DNA from: JAOTVV01 sp039591075
GTDB taxonomy: Bacteria; Gemmatimonadota; Gemmatimonadetes; Gemmatimonadales; GWC2-71-9
DNA: 64,000 bases
NCBI GenBank assembly: GCA_039591075.1
Contig: JBDHEI010000009.1
Location: forward strand, 1 to 64,000
Direction: 5' to 3'
The translations under genes were made by a program, and so were the position numbers. Each line of letters starts with the position of its first letter. Position 1 is the first letter of the stretch. The notes beneath the pieces are model-generated. The model had not been told where the DNA came from. It searched no databases and worked only from the letters and a program-made list of their open reading frames with translations. Below are positions 25,538-34,114 of the stretch, piece after piece.

Positions 25538-26830
25538 ATGGCATATCTGTCAGTGCGTGGCCGGAGGATTCCCGTTCCCGTCGGAGACATGGTGATCGGG
25601 AGCGATGCGGCCGCACATCTGGTGCTCGCCGGTGCGGATGTGGCCGCACGGCACGCGATCGTCCAGGGAACGCCGGATGGACAGGCCGCCATTCGTCTCG
25701 CCGCCGGGAACGTAGGGGTGCGGGTGAACGGGGTGCGGCTGGGTCCGCAGCCCATTCCGCTGCTCCACGGCGACAAGGTGGAGATTGGCGGGACCGAGTT
25801 GCTGTTCGTCGACGAGCGGCGCAGCGGGAGCACCCAGTATATGCAGGCCGTGGACCCATCACTCGTCGAGAAGGGAAAGCCCGCGGCTCGCTCCGCTCCG
25901 GGAGGCACCGGAGGGAGCCTGGTATCGCTTACTGACGGTCGCGAGTACGTCCTGGGCGGCCGGTCGCTCGTGATCGGCCGCGAGGCCGGGTGTGATGTGG
26001 TGCTGGCCTCCTCGAAAGCGTCTCGGCGGCATGCCGAGCTGATGGTGTCTGCGAGAGGGTATGTGCTTGTGGACAGTAGCACTAACGGTACCTTCGTCAA
26101 TGGCGAGCGGGTGCATGGGGAGCATCTCTTGGCGCGTGGTGACGTGATCCGGATCGGGGACGACGAGTTCCGCTTTCACGCGGACGTTCCGAAGCCGGTC
26201 TCTACGCTCGTGGCGAACGGGCCGCCGAAACCCCCGGTTGCTGCGGCGCCCCCCCAGCCAAAGCCACCTTCGAAGCCGGCGGCCGCACCAACCCCTCCAC
26301 CGGGCGCTGCTGAGCGTCTGAGCCACACGTTGCACGGATTGCCCGCAGTTCCGCGATCGGTGACCCCTGTGCCGAAACCTCCGCCACCGGCGGTAACGCC
26401 ACCGGTGGCGCAACCAGCGGCCTCTGCACCGAAGCCGGTGGCCGACGCGCTCGCATACTTGATCGTTCGCAAGGGACCACTCAAGGGGCAGCGGCTTCCG
26501 ATCAGGGTCCCAATCGTCAATATCGGCCGGGCCGACTACAACGACATCGTCCTGTCAGACGACAGCGTCTCGACGACGCACGCCAAGATCCAGCGCCGCG
26601 AAGGTATCTGGGTATTGGTGGATCTGGACTCGACAAACGGCACGCTGGTCGACGGTGAGCGCGTGTCGGGCGAGGTACCACTGGCGCCCGGTGCGCTGGT
26701 GCGCATCGGCCAAGTGCAGACGATCTTCGAGCCGACCGATGATACTGTCGATCCCAAGAAGGGCAGCTCGACCCGGCTCATGGGCGCGATCCGTCTGCCC
26801 GACCCTCCACCGGGCAAGCCACGGACGTAG
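25538..26830 (+). CDS. protein with three FHA domains joined by Pro/Ala-rich linkers
   Basis: A 430-residue cytoplasmic scaffold for phosphothreonine signalling. FHA-1 (about residues 5-92) is degenerate: the expected Gly-Arg and Ser of the binding site read GS and AARHA. FHA-2 (about 128-220) is canonical, with VIGREAGCD, SRRHAEL and STNGTFVNG. FHA-3 (about 305-405) is also canonical, with NIGRADYND, STTHAKI and STNGTLVDG. Between FHA-2 and FHA-3 lies a linker of about 80 residues rich in Pro, Ala and Lys. The next gene is a PP2C phosphatase; no Ser/Thr kinase is in the window. The ATG at 25538 fits the beginning of FHA-1. Confidence 0.92.
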   Translation: MAYLSVRGRRIPVPVGDMVIGSDAAAHLVLAGADVAARHAIVQGTPDGQAAIRLAAGNVGVRVNGVRLGPQPIPLLHGDKVEIGGTELLFVDERRSGSTQYMQAVDPSLVEKGKPAARSAPGGTGGSLVSLTDGREYVLGGRSLVIGREAGCDVVLASSKASRRHAELMVSARGYVLVDSSTNGTFVNGERVHGEHLLARGDVIRIGDDEFRFHADVPKPVSTLVANGPPKPPVAAAPPQPKPPSKPAAAPTPPPGAAERLSHTLHGLPAVPRSVTPVPKPPPPAVTPPVAQPAASAPKPVADALAYLIVRKGPLKGQRLPIRVPIVNIGRADYNDIVLSDDSVSTTHAKIQRREGIWVLVDLDSTNGTLVDGERVSGEVPLAPGALVRIGQVQTIFEPTDDTVDPKKGSSTRLMGAIRLPDPPPGKPRT

Positions 26831-26831
26831 C

Positions 26832-27596
26832 GTGACGCGTACTGTGCGATTTACCTGTGCGGGCCGAACCGACGTCGGCATCGTCCGAGCGGGAAACGAG
26901 GACGCGTTTCTGATGGTCCCCGACGCCGGTGTGTTCATCGTCGCGGATGGGATGGGTGGACACGCTGCCGGCGAGGTGGCGAGCGAGATGGCGGTCACGA
27001 TCGTCGGCCAAGCGTTGCAGCAGGTCGTGGGACGGTCGGACGCCGACGCGGCGGAGATCATTCGCCGATCGCTGGTCGAAGCCAACGCGGAGATCTTCCG
27101 ACGAACCATGGTCGAACAGGACAAGCGTGGGATGGGCACGACGGCCACCGCCATGGCGATCAATGGCGAGCGGTACATGGTCGGTCAGGTGGGCGACAGC
27201 CGTGCGTACGTCTTGCGCGATGGCCAATTGCTGCAGATCACCAAAGATCACTCGTACGTGCAGGAGCAGGTGGATGCGGGCTACCTGACCCTCGAGCAGG
27301 CACGCACGCATCCCTACTCCAACGTCATCACGCGCTGCGTCGGGGCCAATGCCGATGTCGCACCGGATGTCTACGGCGGCACCCTCCATGTCGGTGACGT
27401 GTTTCTGCTGGCGTCCGATGGGCTCACCGGCATGCTCGAGGATTATGAGCTGCACTCCATCCTGAGCTCGGACCGCACGGTGGGCGAATTCGTCGACTCG
27501 CTCATTGCCGAAGCCAATCGACGTGGCGGTCTCGATAACATCACCGTCATCGTCATTCGGATCGACGCCGTCGAGCATTCCTCACCAACAGAGTGA
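26832..27596 (+). CDS. PP2C-family serine/threonine protein phosphatase (PrpC/Stp-like)
   Basis: A 254-residue metal-dependent phosphatase starting at GTG directly after the FHA gene stop. All PP2C motifs are present: GIVRAGNEDAF, FIVADGMGGHAAGE, MGTTATAMAI, VGDSRAYVLRDGQL, ASDGLTGML and GGLDNITVIV, with the four metal-binding Asp residues. Length is that of a stand-alone catalytic domain with no membrane anchor. It probably removes phosphates from targets of a Hanks-type kinase read by the upstream FHA domains. Its stop overlaps the start of a 69-residue gene. Confidence 0.93.
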   Translation: MTRTVRFTCAGRTDVGIVRAGNEDAFLMVPDAGVFIVADGMGGHAAGEVASEMAVTIVGQALQQVVGRSDADAAEIIRRSLVEANAEIFRRTMVEQDKRGMGTTATAMAINGERYMVGQVGDSRAYVLRDGQLLQITKDHSYVQEQVDAGYLTLEQARTHPYSNVITRCVGANADVAPDVYGGTLHVGDVFLLASDGLTGMLEDYELHSILSSDRTVGEFVDSLIAEANRRGGLDNITVIVIRIDAVEHSSPTE

Positions 27597-27802
27597 CCCC
27601 CGGCCCGAATCCGGAGGCCCTCGGCCAAGTGGCCGCCGACCATCTCGGACCGCTCCTTTACGCGCTGGAGACCTGCGCCCTCACGATGGAACAGGCGGGC
27701 CGACAGGAGGAGGCTGGGTACTACCGAGCCCTCGCCGGCCGGTTGGCCGAGGCCGGTGGCTCTCCCCGGCAGTCTTCGACCGAGCCTCCCGCAGGGGATT
27801 AG
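27593..27802 (+). CDS. small helical protein coupled to the PP2C gene (69 aa)
   Basis: The GTG start overlaps the PP2C stop (GTGA), and the stop overlaps the stop of the convergent HD-domain gene. The protein is predicted mainly helical (VAADHLGPLLYALETCALTMEQAG, then RQEEAGYYRALAGRLAEAG) with a disordered Ser/Pro tail. No signal, membrane span or family motif is visible. The coupling and codon use support a real gene, perhaps an accessory of the phosphatase/FHA system, but this is inference. Confidence 0.55.
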   Translation: MTPGPNPEALGQVAADHLGPLLYALETCALTMEQAGRQEEAGYYRALAGRLAEAGGSPRQSSTEPPAGD

Positions 27803-29091
27803 CTGGCCGGCTCCAGCGGTCTTCCGGCCTCGAGGTCGGCGTTCATCTGAGTGCCCGTGCGCTCCGCGAGCGCGAGGATGGCTGCCAAATCCACCTGAAC
27901 CGGTTGGTCGACGAACACCCGGAGCCGGCGTGCCTGCATGTGAAGCTCCTCGGCGATCCCGTGAATGCTGAGGAGTTCGGCGCGATCTTCCGCCCCGATT
28001 TGCTCGGTCCCGCCGTCCCGCATGCGGAGTGGGAGATCCACTGCGAGCATGGCCGGTTTGGCGGGGAAGTCCAACAACACACTTCCGGAGCGCATGCCCA
28101 GCTCGGTCGCCAGGCGATCCTCGACCATCGTCACGAGGTCGGGATCGCGGGCCATCCAGTCGTCCCCGCCCGACGGCAGCTCGCTGGCCCGGATGTCGAG
28201 CGCGCGCTTGTACAGTTGCCGCCGCCGCAGCCGGTCGGATAGGTCTGTGTCGGGAAGTCCCCGCACCGCGTCCATCAACGTTTCGTCGGTGCTCTCCGCA
28301 ATCCAATCGGCATCGAGGTGGCCGGTGGCCATGGCCGATCGGATGAGCCGCTTGAACATCGCCGTTGCGCTTCGAACTGCGTGGTGCCAGTAGACGTTGC
28401 GGTACATCTGGTATTTCGCGAAGAGGAGCGACTCGAGTGCACTCACCCCCTTCTCGTGTACCCCCACGCGCCGTCTGCCGCCGGGCGCCGACACCAGCAC
28501 GATCGAGTGGAGGAGCCGGTCCACATCGACGGCACCGTAGGGGACACCGCACATCCATGCGTCGCGCGTCAGGTACTCGATCTTGTCGAGGTCGAGCGAG
28601 CCCGCAATGAGCCCCTGAAGCGGGCTCGGACTCAGGCCGCGAATGAGTTCCACGAGTCGGTCCGCGAGACCTGGGATGTCGAACTCGGCCAGGGCGGCGC
28701 GGAGCTCGGGGTGGGCGAAATGGCGCGCCGCGAGCGTCTCATGCGACTGGAGACCGGCCTCTTCCAGAGCGTGCGAAAACGGATAGTGGCCGATATCGTG
28801 CAGGAGCGCGGCGAGGGGGATGGTGGCGACCTCGTCGCTGTCGAGGTCGCCGAGCTCCCCATGCTCGGCCAGATGTCCCAGCGCGCGCCGGGCCAGGTGA
28901 TAGGTGCCGAGGGCATGCTCGAACCGGGAGTGCGTGGCGCCGGGGTAGACCAGGTAGGCGTGCCCCAACTGGCGCACGTAGCGCAACCGCTGCGCCGGGG
29001 CGCTGTCGACCACGCGGAGGCTCCGCGCGTCGATTTGGATGTTGTTCCAGACTGGGTCGCGCACGACCTCGAAATCGCCGGCCAGGGCCAT
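27799..29091 (-). CDS. HD-domain phosphohydrolase (SAMHD1/dNTPase-like)
   Basis: A 430-residue cytoplasmic HD-superfamily protein. The metal-binding H...HD...D set is visible: HSRFEHALG near residue 55, LLHDIGHYPFSHALEE near residue 97, and LDLDKIEYLTRDAWM near residue 168. This arrangement, with the HYPFSH motif, is that of the SAMHD1/YdhJ group that hydrolyses dNTPs or related nucleotides; a phosphohydrolase on another substrate is possible. The C-terminal 200 residues form a helical extension ending in a weakly conserved domain. Its ATG is 6 bases from the pckA stop on the same strand, so pckA and this gene may be co-transcribed. Confidence 0.85.
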   Translation of the reverse strand: MALAGDFEVVRDPVWNNIQIDARSLRVVDSAPAQRLRYVRQLGHAYLVYPGATHSRFEHALGTYHLARRALGHLAEHGELGDLDSDEVATIPLAALLHDIGHYPFSHALEEAGLQSHETLAARHFAHPELRAALAEFDIPGLADRLVELIRGLSPSPLQGLIAGSLDLDKIEYLTRDAWMCGVPYGAVDVDRLLHSIVLVSAPGGRRRVGVHEKGVSALESLLFAKYQMYRNVYWHHAVRSATAMFKRLIRSAMATGHLDADWIAESTDETLMDAVRGLPDTDLSDRLRRRQLYKRALDIRASELPSGGDDWMARDPDLVTMVEDRLATELGMRSGSVLLDFPAKPAMLAVDLPLRMRDGGTEQIGAEDRAELLSIHGIAEELHMQARRLRVFVDQPVQVDLAAILALAERTGTQMNADLEAGRPLEPAS

Positions 29092-29097
29092 GGAGGC

Positions 29098-30702
29098 CTA
29101 CGGGGTGCGGGGTCCCGCTGCCCGGACGCCGGGGTCGACCTGGTCTTCGTAGGCACGGAAGTTGTCGCGGAACATCTGTGCAAGCTTCGCGGCCTGTCGA
29201 TCGTACTTCTCAGGATCGCTCCACGTGGAGCGCGGCGTCAGAATCGTATCAGGCACTCCGGGCACGGCTAGCGGTACCTTCACCCCGAACACCGGGTCGG
29301 TCCTGGTCGGGGCGTCGTGGAGGGTGCCGCTCAGGGCGGCCCGGACCAGGGCCCGGGTGAAGGGCAGGTTGATCCGATGGCCTTCGCCGTACGGCCCGCC
29401 GGTCCAGCCCGTGTTTACGATCCAGCAACGGGCGCGATGTGTGGCAATCCGCTCGCCCAGCATTTTCGCGTACACGCCCGGATGCCGTGGTAGAAACGGC
29501 GCACCGAAGCAGGCGCTGAACGTGGCCTGGGGCTCGGTCACCCCTCGCTCGGTCCCGGCGACCTTGGCGGTGTAGCCCGACAGGAAGTGAAACATGGCCT
29601 GCTCCGGCGTCAGCATGGCCAGAGGAGGCATCACGCCGAAGGCGTCCGCCGTCAGGAAGACGATGTTGCTCGGGTGTCCCGCCCGACCCTCGGGGAGGTG
29701 GTTCGGGATGTAGTGGATCGGGTACGATGCCCTGGTGTTCTCGGTGATGGAGTCGTCATTCAGATTCACTCGACGACTCACCGGATCGATCACGACGTTC
29801 TCGAGAATGGTGCCGAACATCTGCGTCGTCGCGTGGATTTCGGGCTCGCCGTCGACCGAGAGGCGGATGATCTTCGCGTAGCAGCCGCCCTCGAAGTTGA
29901 ACACGCCTTCGGTGCTCCAGCCGTGTTCGTCGTCGCCGATGAGCGCCCGCATCGGATCGGCCGAAAGGGTCGTCTTTCCCGTGCCCGAGAGCCCGAAGAA
30001 GAGCGCGACGTCGCCTCCTTCACCGACGTTCGCCGAGCAGTGCATCGGCAGGACACCGCGTGCCGGGTAGATGAAGTTCAAGATGCTGAACATCGACTTC
30101 TTCATTTCGCCGGCGTAGCGGGTGCCTCCGATGAGCACGGTCCGCTCCGAGAAGTTGATCACGATGAAGGTGCCGCTTCGGGTGGCGTGCCGTTTGGGAT
30201 CGGCCTTCATGTCGGGCGCGTGCAGCACGGTGAAGTCGGCGGCAAAGGACGGGAGCTCGGAGATCTCCGGCCGGAGGAACATGTTGTAGACGAAGAGCGC
30301 GTGCCAGGCGTTGGGGGTCACGAACCGCACGGCCATCCGGTGCTTCGGGTCGGCGCCGGCGAACACGTCGCGGACGAAGAGCTCCCGCTGGGCACCGAGG
30401 TGATGGATCACGCCTTCGTGCAGCAGTCGATACTGCTCCATCTCCATGGGCTGATTCACCTTTCCCCACCAGATCTCGGACTCCGATGCCGGCTCGCGCA
30501 CTACGAACTTGTCGTTGGGAGACCGGCCCGTGTGCGGGGCAGTGATCGTGATGAACGGGCCACGAGCCACGATCTGGCCTTCCTGACGGTGGACGGCCGC
30601 TTCGTACAACGCCTCGGGGGGGAGATTCCACCGTACGGTTCCGCCAGGCATGAGTCCCGGGGCGATGGCGGATTCGGAGTCGCGTGGCGTCGGTCCGGTC
30701 AT
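29098..30702 (-). CDS. pckA: phosphoenolpyruvate carboxykinase (ATP)
   Basis: A 534-residue enzyme that converts oxaloacetate and ATP to phosphoenolpyruvate, CO2 and ADP, the entry step of gluconeogenesis. Characteristic blocks are TGRSPNDKFVV, TRYAGEMKKSMFS, MHCSANVGEGGDVALFFGLSGTGKTTLS (kinase-1a P-loop), the metal-site IGDDEHGWSTEGVFNFEGGCYAK, and GWTGGPYGEG. Length is that of the ATP type rather than the longer GTP type. The ATG at 30702 gives the normal N-terminus. A TATACT hexamer on the minus strand at 30790-30785 could be its -10 element, without a convincing -35. Confidence 0.97.
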   Translation of the reverse strand: MTGPTPRDSESAIAPGLMPGGTVRWNLPPEALYEAAVHRQEGQIVARGPFITITAPHTGRSPNDKFVVREPASESEIWWGKVNQPMEMEQYRLLHEGVIHHLGAQRELFVRDVFAGADPKHRMAVRFVTPNAWHALFVYNMFLRPEISELPSFAADFTVLHAPDMKADPKRHATRSGTFIVINFSERTVLIGGTRYAGEMKKSMFSILNFIYPARGVLPMHCSANVGEGGDVALFFGLSGTGKTTLSADPMRALIGDDEHGWSTEGVFNFEGGCYAKIIRLSVDGEPEIHATTQMFGTILENVVIDPVSRRVNLNDDSITENTRASYPIHYIPNHLPEGRAGHPSNIVFLTADAFGVMPPLAMLTPEQAMFHFLSGYTAKVAGTERGVTEPQATFSACFGAPFLPRHPGVYAKMLGERIATHRARCWIVNTGWTGGPYGEGHRINLPFTRALVRAALSGTLHDAPTRTDPVFGVKVPLAVPGVPDTILTPRSTWSDPEKYDRQAAKLAQMFRDNFRAYEDQVDPGVRAAGPRTP

Positions 30703-30814
30703 GGGCTGTTTCCGTGTCGTGTGTGGGTGCGATCGATCCTGCGAACGCCACGAGACGACGCGGGTCGGGCACAGGGATCCCTCAAGTATACACGGAGGCG
30801 GGCGGCGATGAGGG

Positions 30815-31510
30815 TCAGCGGATCGGGGTGGTCGCCGCCACAGCAGGGCTCCCCGGCGTCGGGATCCAGGGCAGAATGTCGGCGGGGGTGTGGTACAACA
30901 CCTGGATCGTCGATCGGTCCCGCAGGGACGGGGCCGGGGCATCCGGTCGCAGGAACATGAGATCGTTGGGGTCGGCGCTGTGGGCGAAGATCCCCAGCGC
31001 GTGCCCGAGCTCGTGCGCGGTGACCCGTGCCAGGCAATTCACCACGTCGGTCGCTGCGAAGCCCGCGTACCACCAGACGTCGACCTCTAGGCGACCGGCG
31101 AAGCGGGTGCCGCCGCTGGGGTCCGCCTGTCGCGCCGGCACCAGCGTCACGCCCTCGCACACCAGGAGCGGAGGGTCGTCCGTGAGCGGTGCTTGGGGCG
31201 GTGGGTCACCCACCATGAACACCAGCACGTCCGCCGCTGCGGAGTCGCTCACCCGAAGACCGCGGAACTCGCCGTACAGAAACTGCCGCTCCCACATCCG
31301 GAGTCCCCGGTCGACGTACTCCGGGAGCGCGCCTGCCGACTCGACCCAGAACCGGACGGGGAGTGACGAGCTGGGCCAGTGAAACACGGTATCCGTGCCC
31401 GCCAGCCGGAACTGATACGGCGTGAGTCGCACCGGTGTATCGGGCGATTCGCACGCCGCGATGGCCGTGGCCGTCGCGATGGTCAATGGGAGAAGCCATC
31501 GTCGGGTCAT
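30815..31510 (-). CDS. matrixin-like zinc metalloprotease lipoprotein
   Basis: A 231-residue protein with a signal ending in a lipobox-like AAC (Cys about 20). The zinc-binding motif HELGHALGIFAHS (HExxHxxGxxH/S pattern, near residue 165) and the following hydrophobic turn FLRPDAPAP mark a metzincin of the matrixin type; the domain is short and has no propeptide. Two Cys (LVCEG, NCLAR) may form a disulfide. The ATG overlaps the stop of the beta-barrel gene upstream (ATGA), placing it in the metal-transport operon as last member. Its substrate is unknown; metal limitation or envelope maintenance is a guess from context. Confidence 0.8.
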   Translation of the reverse strand: MTRRWLLPLTIATATAIAACESPDTPVRLTPYQFRLAGTDTVFHWPSSSLPVRFWVESAGALPEYVDRGLRMWERQFLYGEFRGLRVSDSAAADVLVFMVGDPPPQAPLTDDPPLLVCEGVTLVPARQADPSGGTRFAGRLEVDVWWYAGFAATDVVNCLARVTAHELGHALGIFAHSADPNDLMFLRPDAPAPSLRDRSTIQVLYHTPADILPWIPTPGSPAVAATTPIR

Positions 31511-32115
31511 CGAGCGCTCCAATACACCGAGATGCCGCCCGAGACGCGGTGCACCGTGCGAGCGCCGCCCGCACCGCCGGCCCGCAAGGCCTGAGTGACG
31601 AACTGATGCACGTCGTACGCCAGATATGCCCCGAGGGCCCACCGTTGCGAGATAGGCCGACGAGCACGCGCGCCAAGTCCGACTGTCGCGGCCAGGGGAG
31701 CATCGTCCTGGAACAAGGTGGCGCGGCGATCGTCCGACCCCGGCGCATACTTGATCGCCCCCACCGCGGCTTCGACGGTCCCCCAGTCTGTGAGGCGACG
31801 CTCCAGGGTCACCGTGCCGGTCCACACGGTGAGCGGCAGCACCGTGAAATCGGCGTCGAGCTCGTGGCGGGTCACGTCGCTGTGGGCCCATCTGACACGG
31901 ATGCCCACGCCGTAGGCATCGGAGATCGGGGTGCCGACTGCGACAGCGATTGTTGGCGCCACCGCGGGTGCGACGGTGATCGCGTTGACGATCACGTCCT
32001 GCGCAAGGTCCGACGTCCACACTCCGCCCACGTCCAGCCCAACGATCACCTGGCCCTCGGCGGGTGGAGCCGTCCCACAGAGGAGTCCCAGGAAGATCAG
32101 CGTGAAGCCTCTCAC
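31507..32115 (-). CDS. exported beta-barrel-like outer-membrane protein of unknown function
   Basis: A 202-residue protein with a short signal peptide (LIFLGLLCGTAPPAEGQ) and a series of amphipathic strands (for example YGVGIRVRWAHSDV, WTGTVTLERRLTDWG, VEAAVGAIKYAP and RWALGAYLAYDVHQF) ending in an aromatic-rich terminal strand (VSGGISVYWSAR), as in small eight-stranded outer-membrane barrels. The GTG at 32115 overlaps the permease stop and its stop overlaps the protease start, so all three are one translationally coupled block. I do not recognise the family. Confidence 0.7.
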   Translation of the reverse strand: MRGFTLIFLGLLCGTAPPAEGQVIVGLDVGGVWTSDLAQDVIVNAITVAPAVAPTIAVAVGTPISDAYGVGIRVRWAHSDVTRHELDADFTVLPLTVWTGTVTLERRLTDWGTVEAAVGAIKYAPGSDDRRATLFQDDAPLAATVGLGARARRPISQRWALGAYLAYDVHQFVTQALRAGGAGGARTVHRVSGGISVYWSAR

Positions 32116-32957
32116 GCGGGGCTCCGTTGCGGAACCAGCCAGCGGACGACGAAGGCCAGGAGGAGCGCGAGCGCAAACGCACACACTACGACGGGGCCCG
32201 TCGGTAGGTCGCTCTTGTAGGACACGAACAGCCCGAGGATGGTCGCCAACGTGCCCGTGCTCCAGGCGACGGCCAGCATCCGACCGGGCGTCGACTGAAA
32301 GAGGAACCCGATGACCGCGGGGATTACCAGGAAGCTGAACACCAGCAGCACGCCGGCGATCGCGACAGATGACGTGACCACTACCCCGAAGAGCGCATAG
32401 AACAGGAAGTCCCATCCCGCCACCGACCACTTCTTTTCGCGGGCGACTTCCGGATGCAGCGAAATGGTGAGGAAGCGCTTGCGGAGCAGCCAGTGGACGA
32501 TCCCGAGCGCAGCGTACACTAGTCCCGTCTTCACGATCTGTGGCCAGGTGACCCAGAGGAGGCTACCGGTCAGCAGGTGCTCCACGTTTTCCGCGCCACG
32601 TGGTGACTGGGACGCCACCAGGAGCGTGGCGGCCGACGCAACAACAAATACGATCCCGATGATGGCCTCCTGGGGCACTCGGTCGTGTTCCAGCCGGGTG
32701 ACGCTGAGGATGGCTGCCGCGATGAGCGTTGCACAGAGCGCGATGACATACCCCGCCTCTCCCTCCGGGAGCCCCGTCAGCCCGGTGAGCCACTGGGATA
32801 GGCCAAGCCCGGCGGCGGCCCAGCCAAATGCCGCCACTTGTGCCAGGGCGAGATCCACGAAGATCACACCCCGGGCAATGATGTGGATCCCGAGGTAGCC
32901 GAGTATCCCGGCCAGGATCAAGGAGGCGATGAGGGCGGGCAGCATCAGCTCGATCAT
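32112..32957 (-). CDS. metal ABC transporter permease (ZnuB/MntB-type)
   Basis: A 281-residue inner-membrane permease with eight or nine hydrophobic segments. Family blocks are visible: LGIHIIARGVIFVDLALAQVAAFG at the N-terminus, EAIIGIVFVVASAATLL in the middle and VFSFLVIPAVIGFL near residue 220. Such permeases move Zn(II), Mn(II) or Fe(II) delivered by a cluster A-I binding protein. The ATG at 32957 was chosen; a TTG at 32963 is the alternative. It lies 46 bases downstream of the binding-protein gene. No ATP-binding subunit gene is found next to it, which is unusual for the family. Confidence 0.9.
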   Translation of the reverse strand: MIELMLPALIASLILAGILGYLGIHIIARGVIFVDLALAQVAAFGWAAAGLGLSQWLTGLTGLPEGEAGYVIALCATLIAAAILSVTRLEHDRVPQEAIIGIVFVVASAATLLVASQSPRGAENVEHLLTGSLLWVTWPQIVKTGLVYAALGIVHWLLRKRFLTISLHPEVAREKKWSVAGWDFLFYALFGVVVTSSVAIAGVLLVFSFLVIPAVIGFLFQSTPGRMLAVAWSTGTLATILGLFVSYKSDLPTGPVVVCAFALALLLAFVVRWLVPQRSPA

Positions 32958-33003
32958 GATCAATCTCGCATCAGGTGGTGGGTATCACGCGCCATCGTGC
33001 CGA

Positions 33004-34095
33004 TCAGGGATGGCCAGCCGCGGTCCCGCGAAAGCCGGCTGCGAGCGCGGACACCCAGCGGTCGATCAACTGGAAGTAGTCGTCCACGACGGCCTCGCCG
33101 CCCACGTGCTCCGGAACGATCACGGCATGCGCGCCGGTCCGGGATGCCACGCGCTCGACCTGGGTCCGGCTGAAGTAGTTGGCCGCGAACAGCACGGGAA
33201 TGTGCTCCCGCTCGATGAAATCGATCACGGTGCCCACGTGTCCCGGCGCTGGCGGGATGCCGGGCTTTGGCTCCACGAACATCGCGCACTCCACTTGAAA
33301 CCTCGCGGCGAAATACGCCCAGTTCTTGTGGTAGCATACCATGCGCCGGTTGCGGAACGGCGCTCCGTCGGCGAGCCAGCCCTCAACGTAGCTCGTGAGC
33401 GGCATCCCCTGAAACGACTGCGAGCGGGCGAAGTCCCAGAACCGGTTGTCTCTGGCGAGAGTGAACAGGGTTTCCCTGCCCAGCATCTCGACCAGTTGGT
33501 CGCCGTACAGGCGTCGAAGCACGCGGTCCTCGAACGTGCTGAGGTTCTCGTCGTACGTGGCGCCGTTGTCTCGGTCCACCCGCTTCAAGCCGGCCACGAT
33601 GTTGCGGGCGACGATGATCCCGTTGATCGGGTCCGTGTGGATATGCGGGTTGCCGAAGACGTGGACGTCCCCGCCGGTTCGTGACACGCTTTGCGGGACG
33701 TCGAGCAACGTGACGCCGGCGTAGGCCACCACGTGGCCCGCCGCGCCCTCCAGGATCTTGGCGTTGTTTGCGCGATCGAGGAGGGCCGGAACCCACAATT
33801 CGAGATCCAGGCCCGTAACGACGAACAGGTCGGCGCGCTGCAGCATTGCCACGAAGCTCGGGCGGGGCGTGACGAAGTGTGGATCCTCATCGCCCCTGGC
33901 AATGGCTTGGACGTCGGCGAGGGGCCCGGTGATCTCTTGCGCGATGGCCGCGTAGGTGGGGAGCGTGGCGACCACCCGGAGCTTCCGCTGTGCAGCAGCC
34001 GGCGCGGCGAGCACCGCCGCAGCGGCGACCAGGAGCAGAACCCGTGGCACATTCCCGAGGTAATGAGGCCGGACTCGGCGTGCGTGTCGTGACAT
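33004..34095 (-). CDS. metal ABC transporter substrate-binding protein (ZnuA-like)
   Basis: A 363-residue periplasmic protein with a signal peptide (VLLLVAAAAVLAAPAAAQ). The cluster A-I ligand positions are occupied: His in DEDPHFVTPRP near residue 72, His in GNPHIHTDPING near residue 150, and His in YHKNWAYFAARF near residue 250, with an acidic residue late in the second lobe. It lacks the His-rich loop of many zinc-specific ZnuA proteins, so zinc versus manganese cannot be decided. The ATG at 34095 has GGAG upstream; an ATG at 34110 has no RBS. It is the second gene after the outer-membrane protein gene of the operon. Confidence 0.9.
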   Translation of the reverse strand: MSRHARRVRPHYLGNVPRVLLLVAAAAVLAAPAAAQRKLRVVATLPTYAAIAQEITGPLADVQAIARGDEDPHFVTPRPSFVAMLQRADLFVVTGLDLELWVPALLDRANNAKILEGAAGHVVAYAGVTLLDVPQSVSRTGGDVHVFGNPHIHTDPINGIIVARNIVAGLKRVDRDNGATYDENLSTFEDRVLRRLYGDQLVEMLGRETLFTLARDNRFWDFARSQSFQGMPLTSYVEGWLADGAPFRNRRMVCYHKNWAYFAARFQVECAMFVEPKPGIPPAPGHVGTVIDFIEREHIPVLFAANYFSRTQVERVASRTGAHAVIVPEHVGGEAVVDDYFQLIDRWVSALAAGFRGTAAGHP

Positions 34096-34114
34096 CGGTG
34101 TGGCTCCCATCGAA

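Noticed and set aside
24547..26100. A 517-codon open frame antisense to the LPG-synthase-like and FHA genes
   Set aside because: It spans two real genes and the gap between them; no recognisable domain.
29587..30960. A 457-codon open frame antisense to pckA
   Set aside because: Antisense shadow; pckA is complete and highly conserved.
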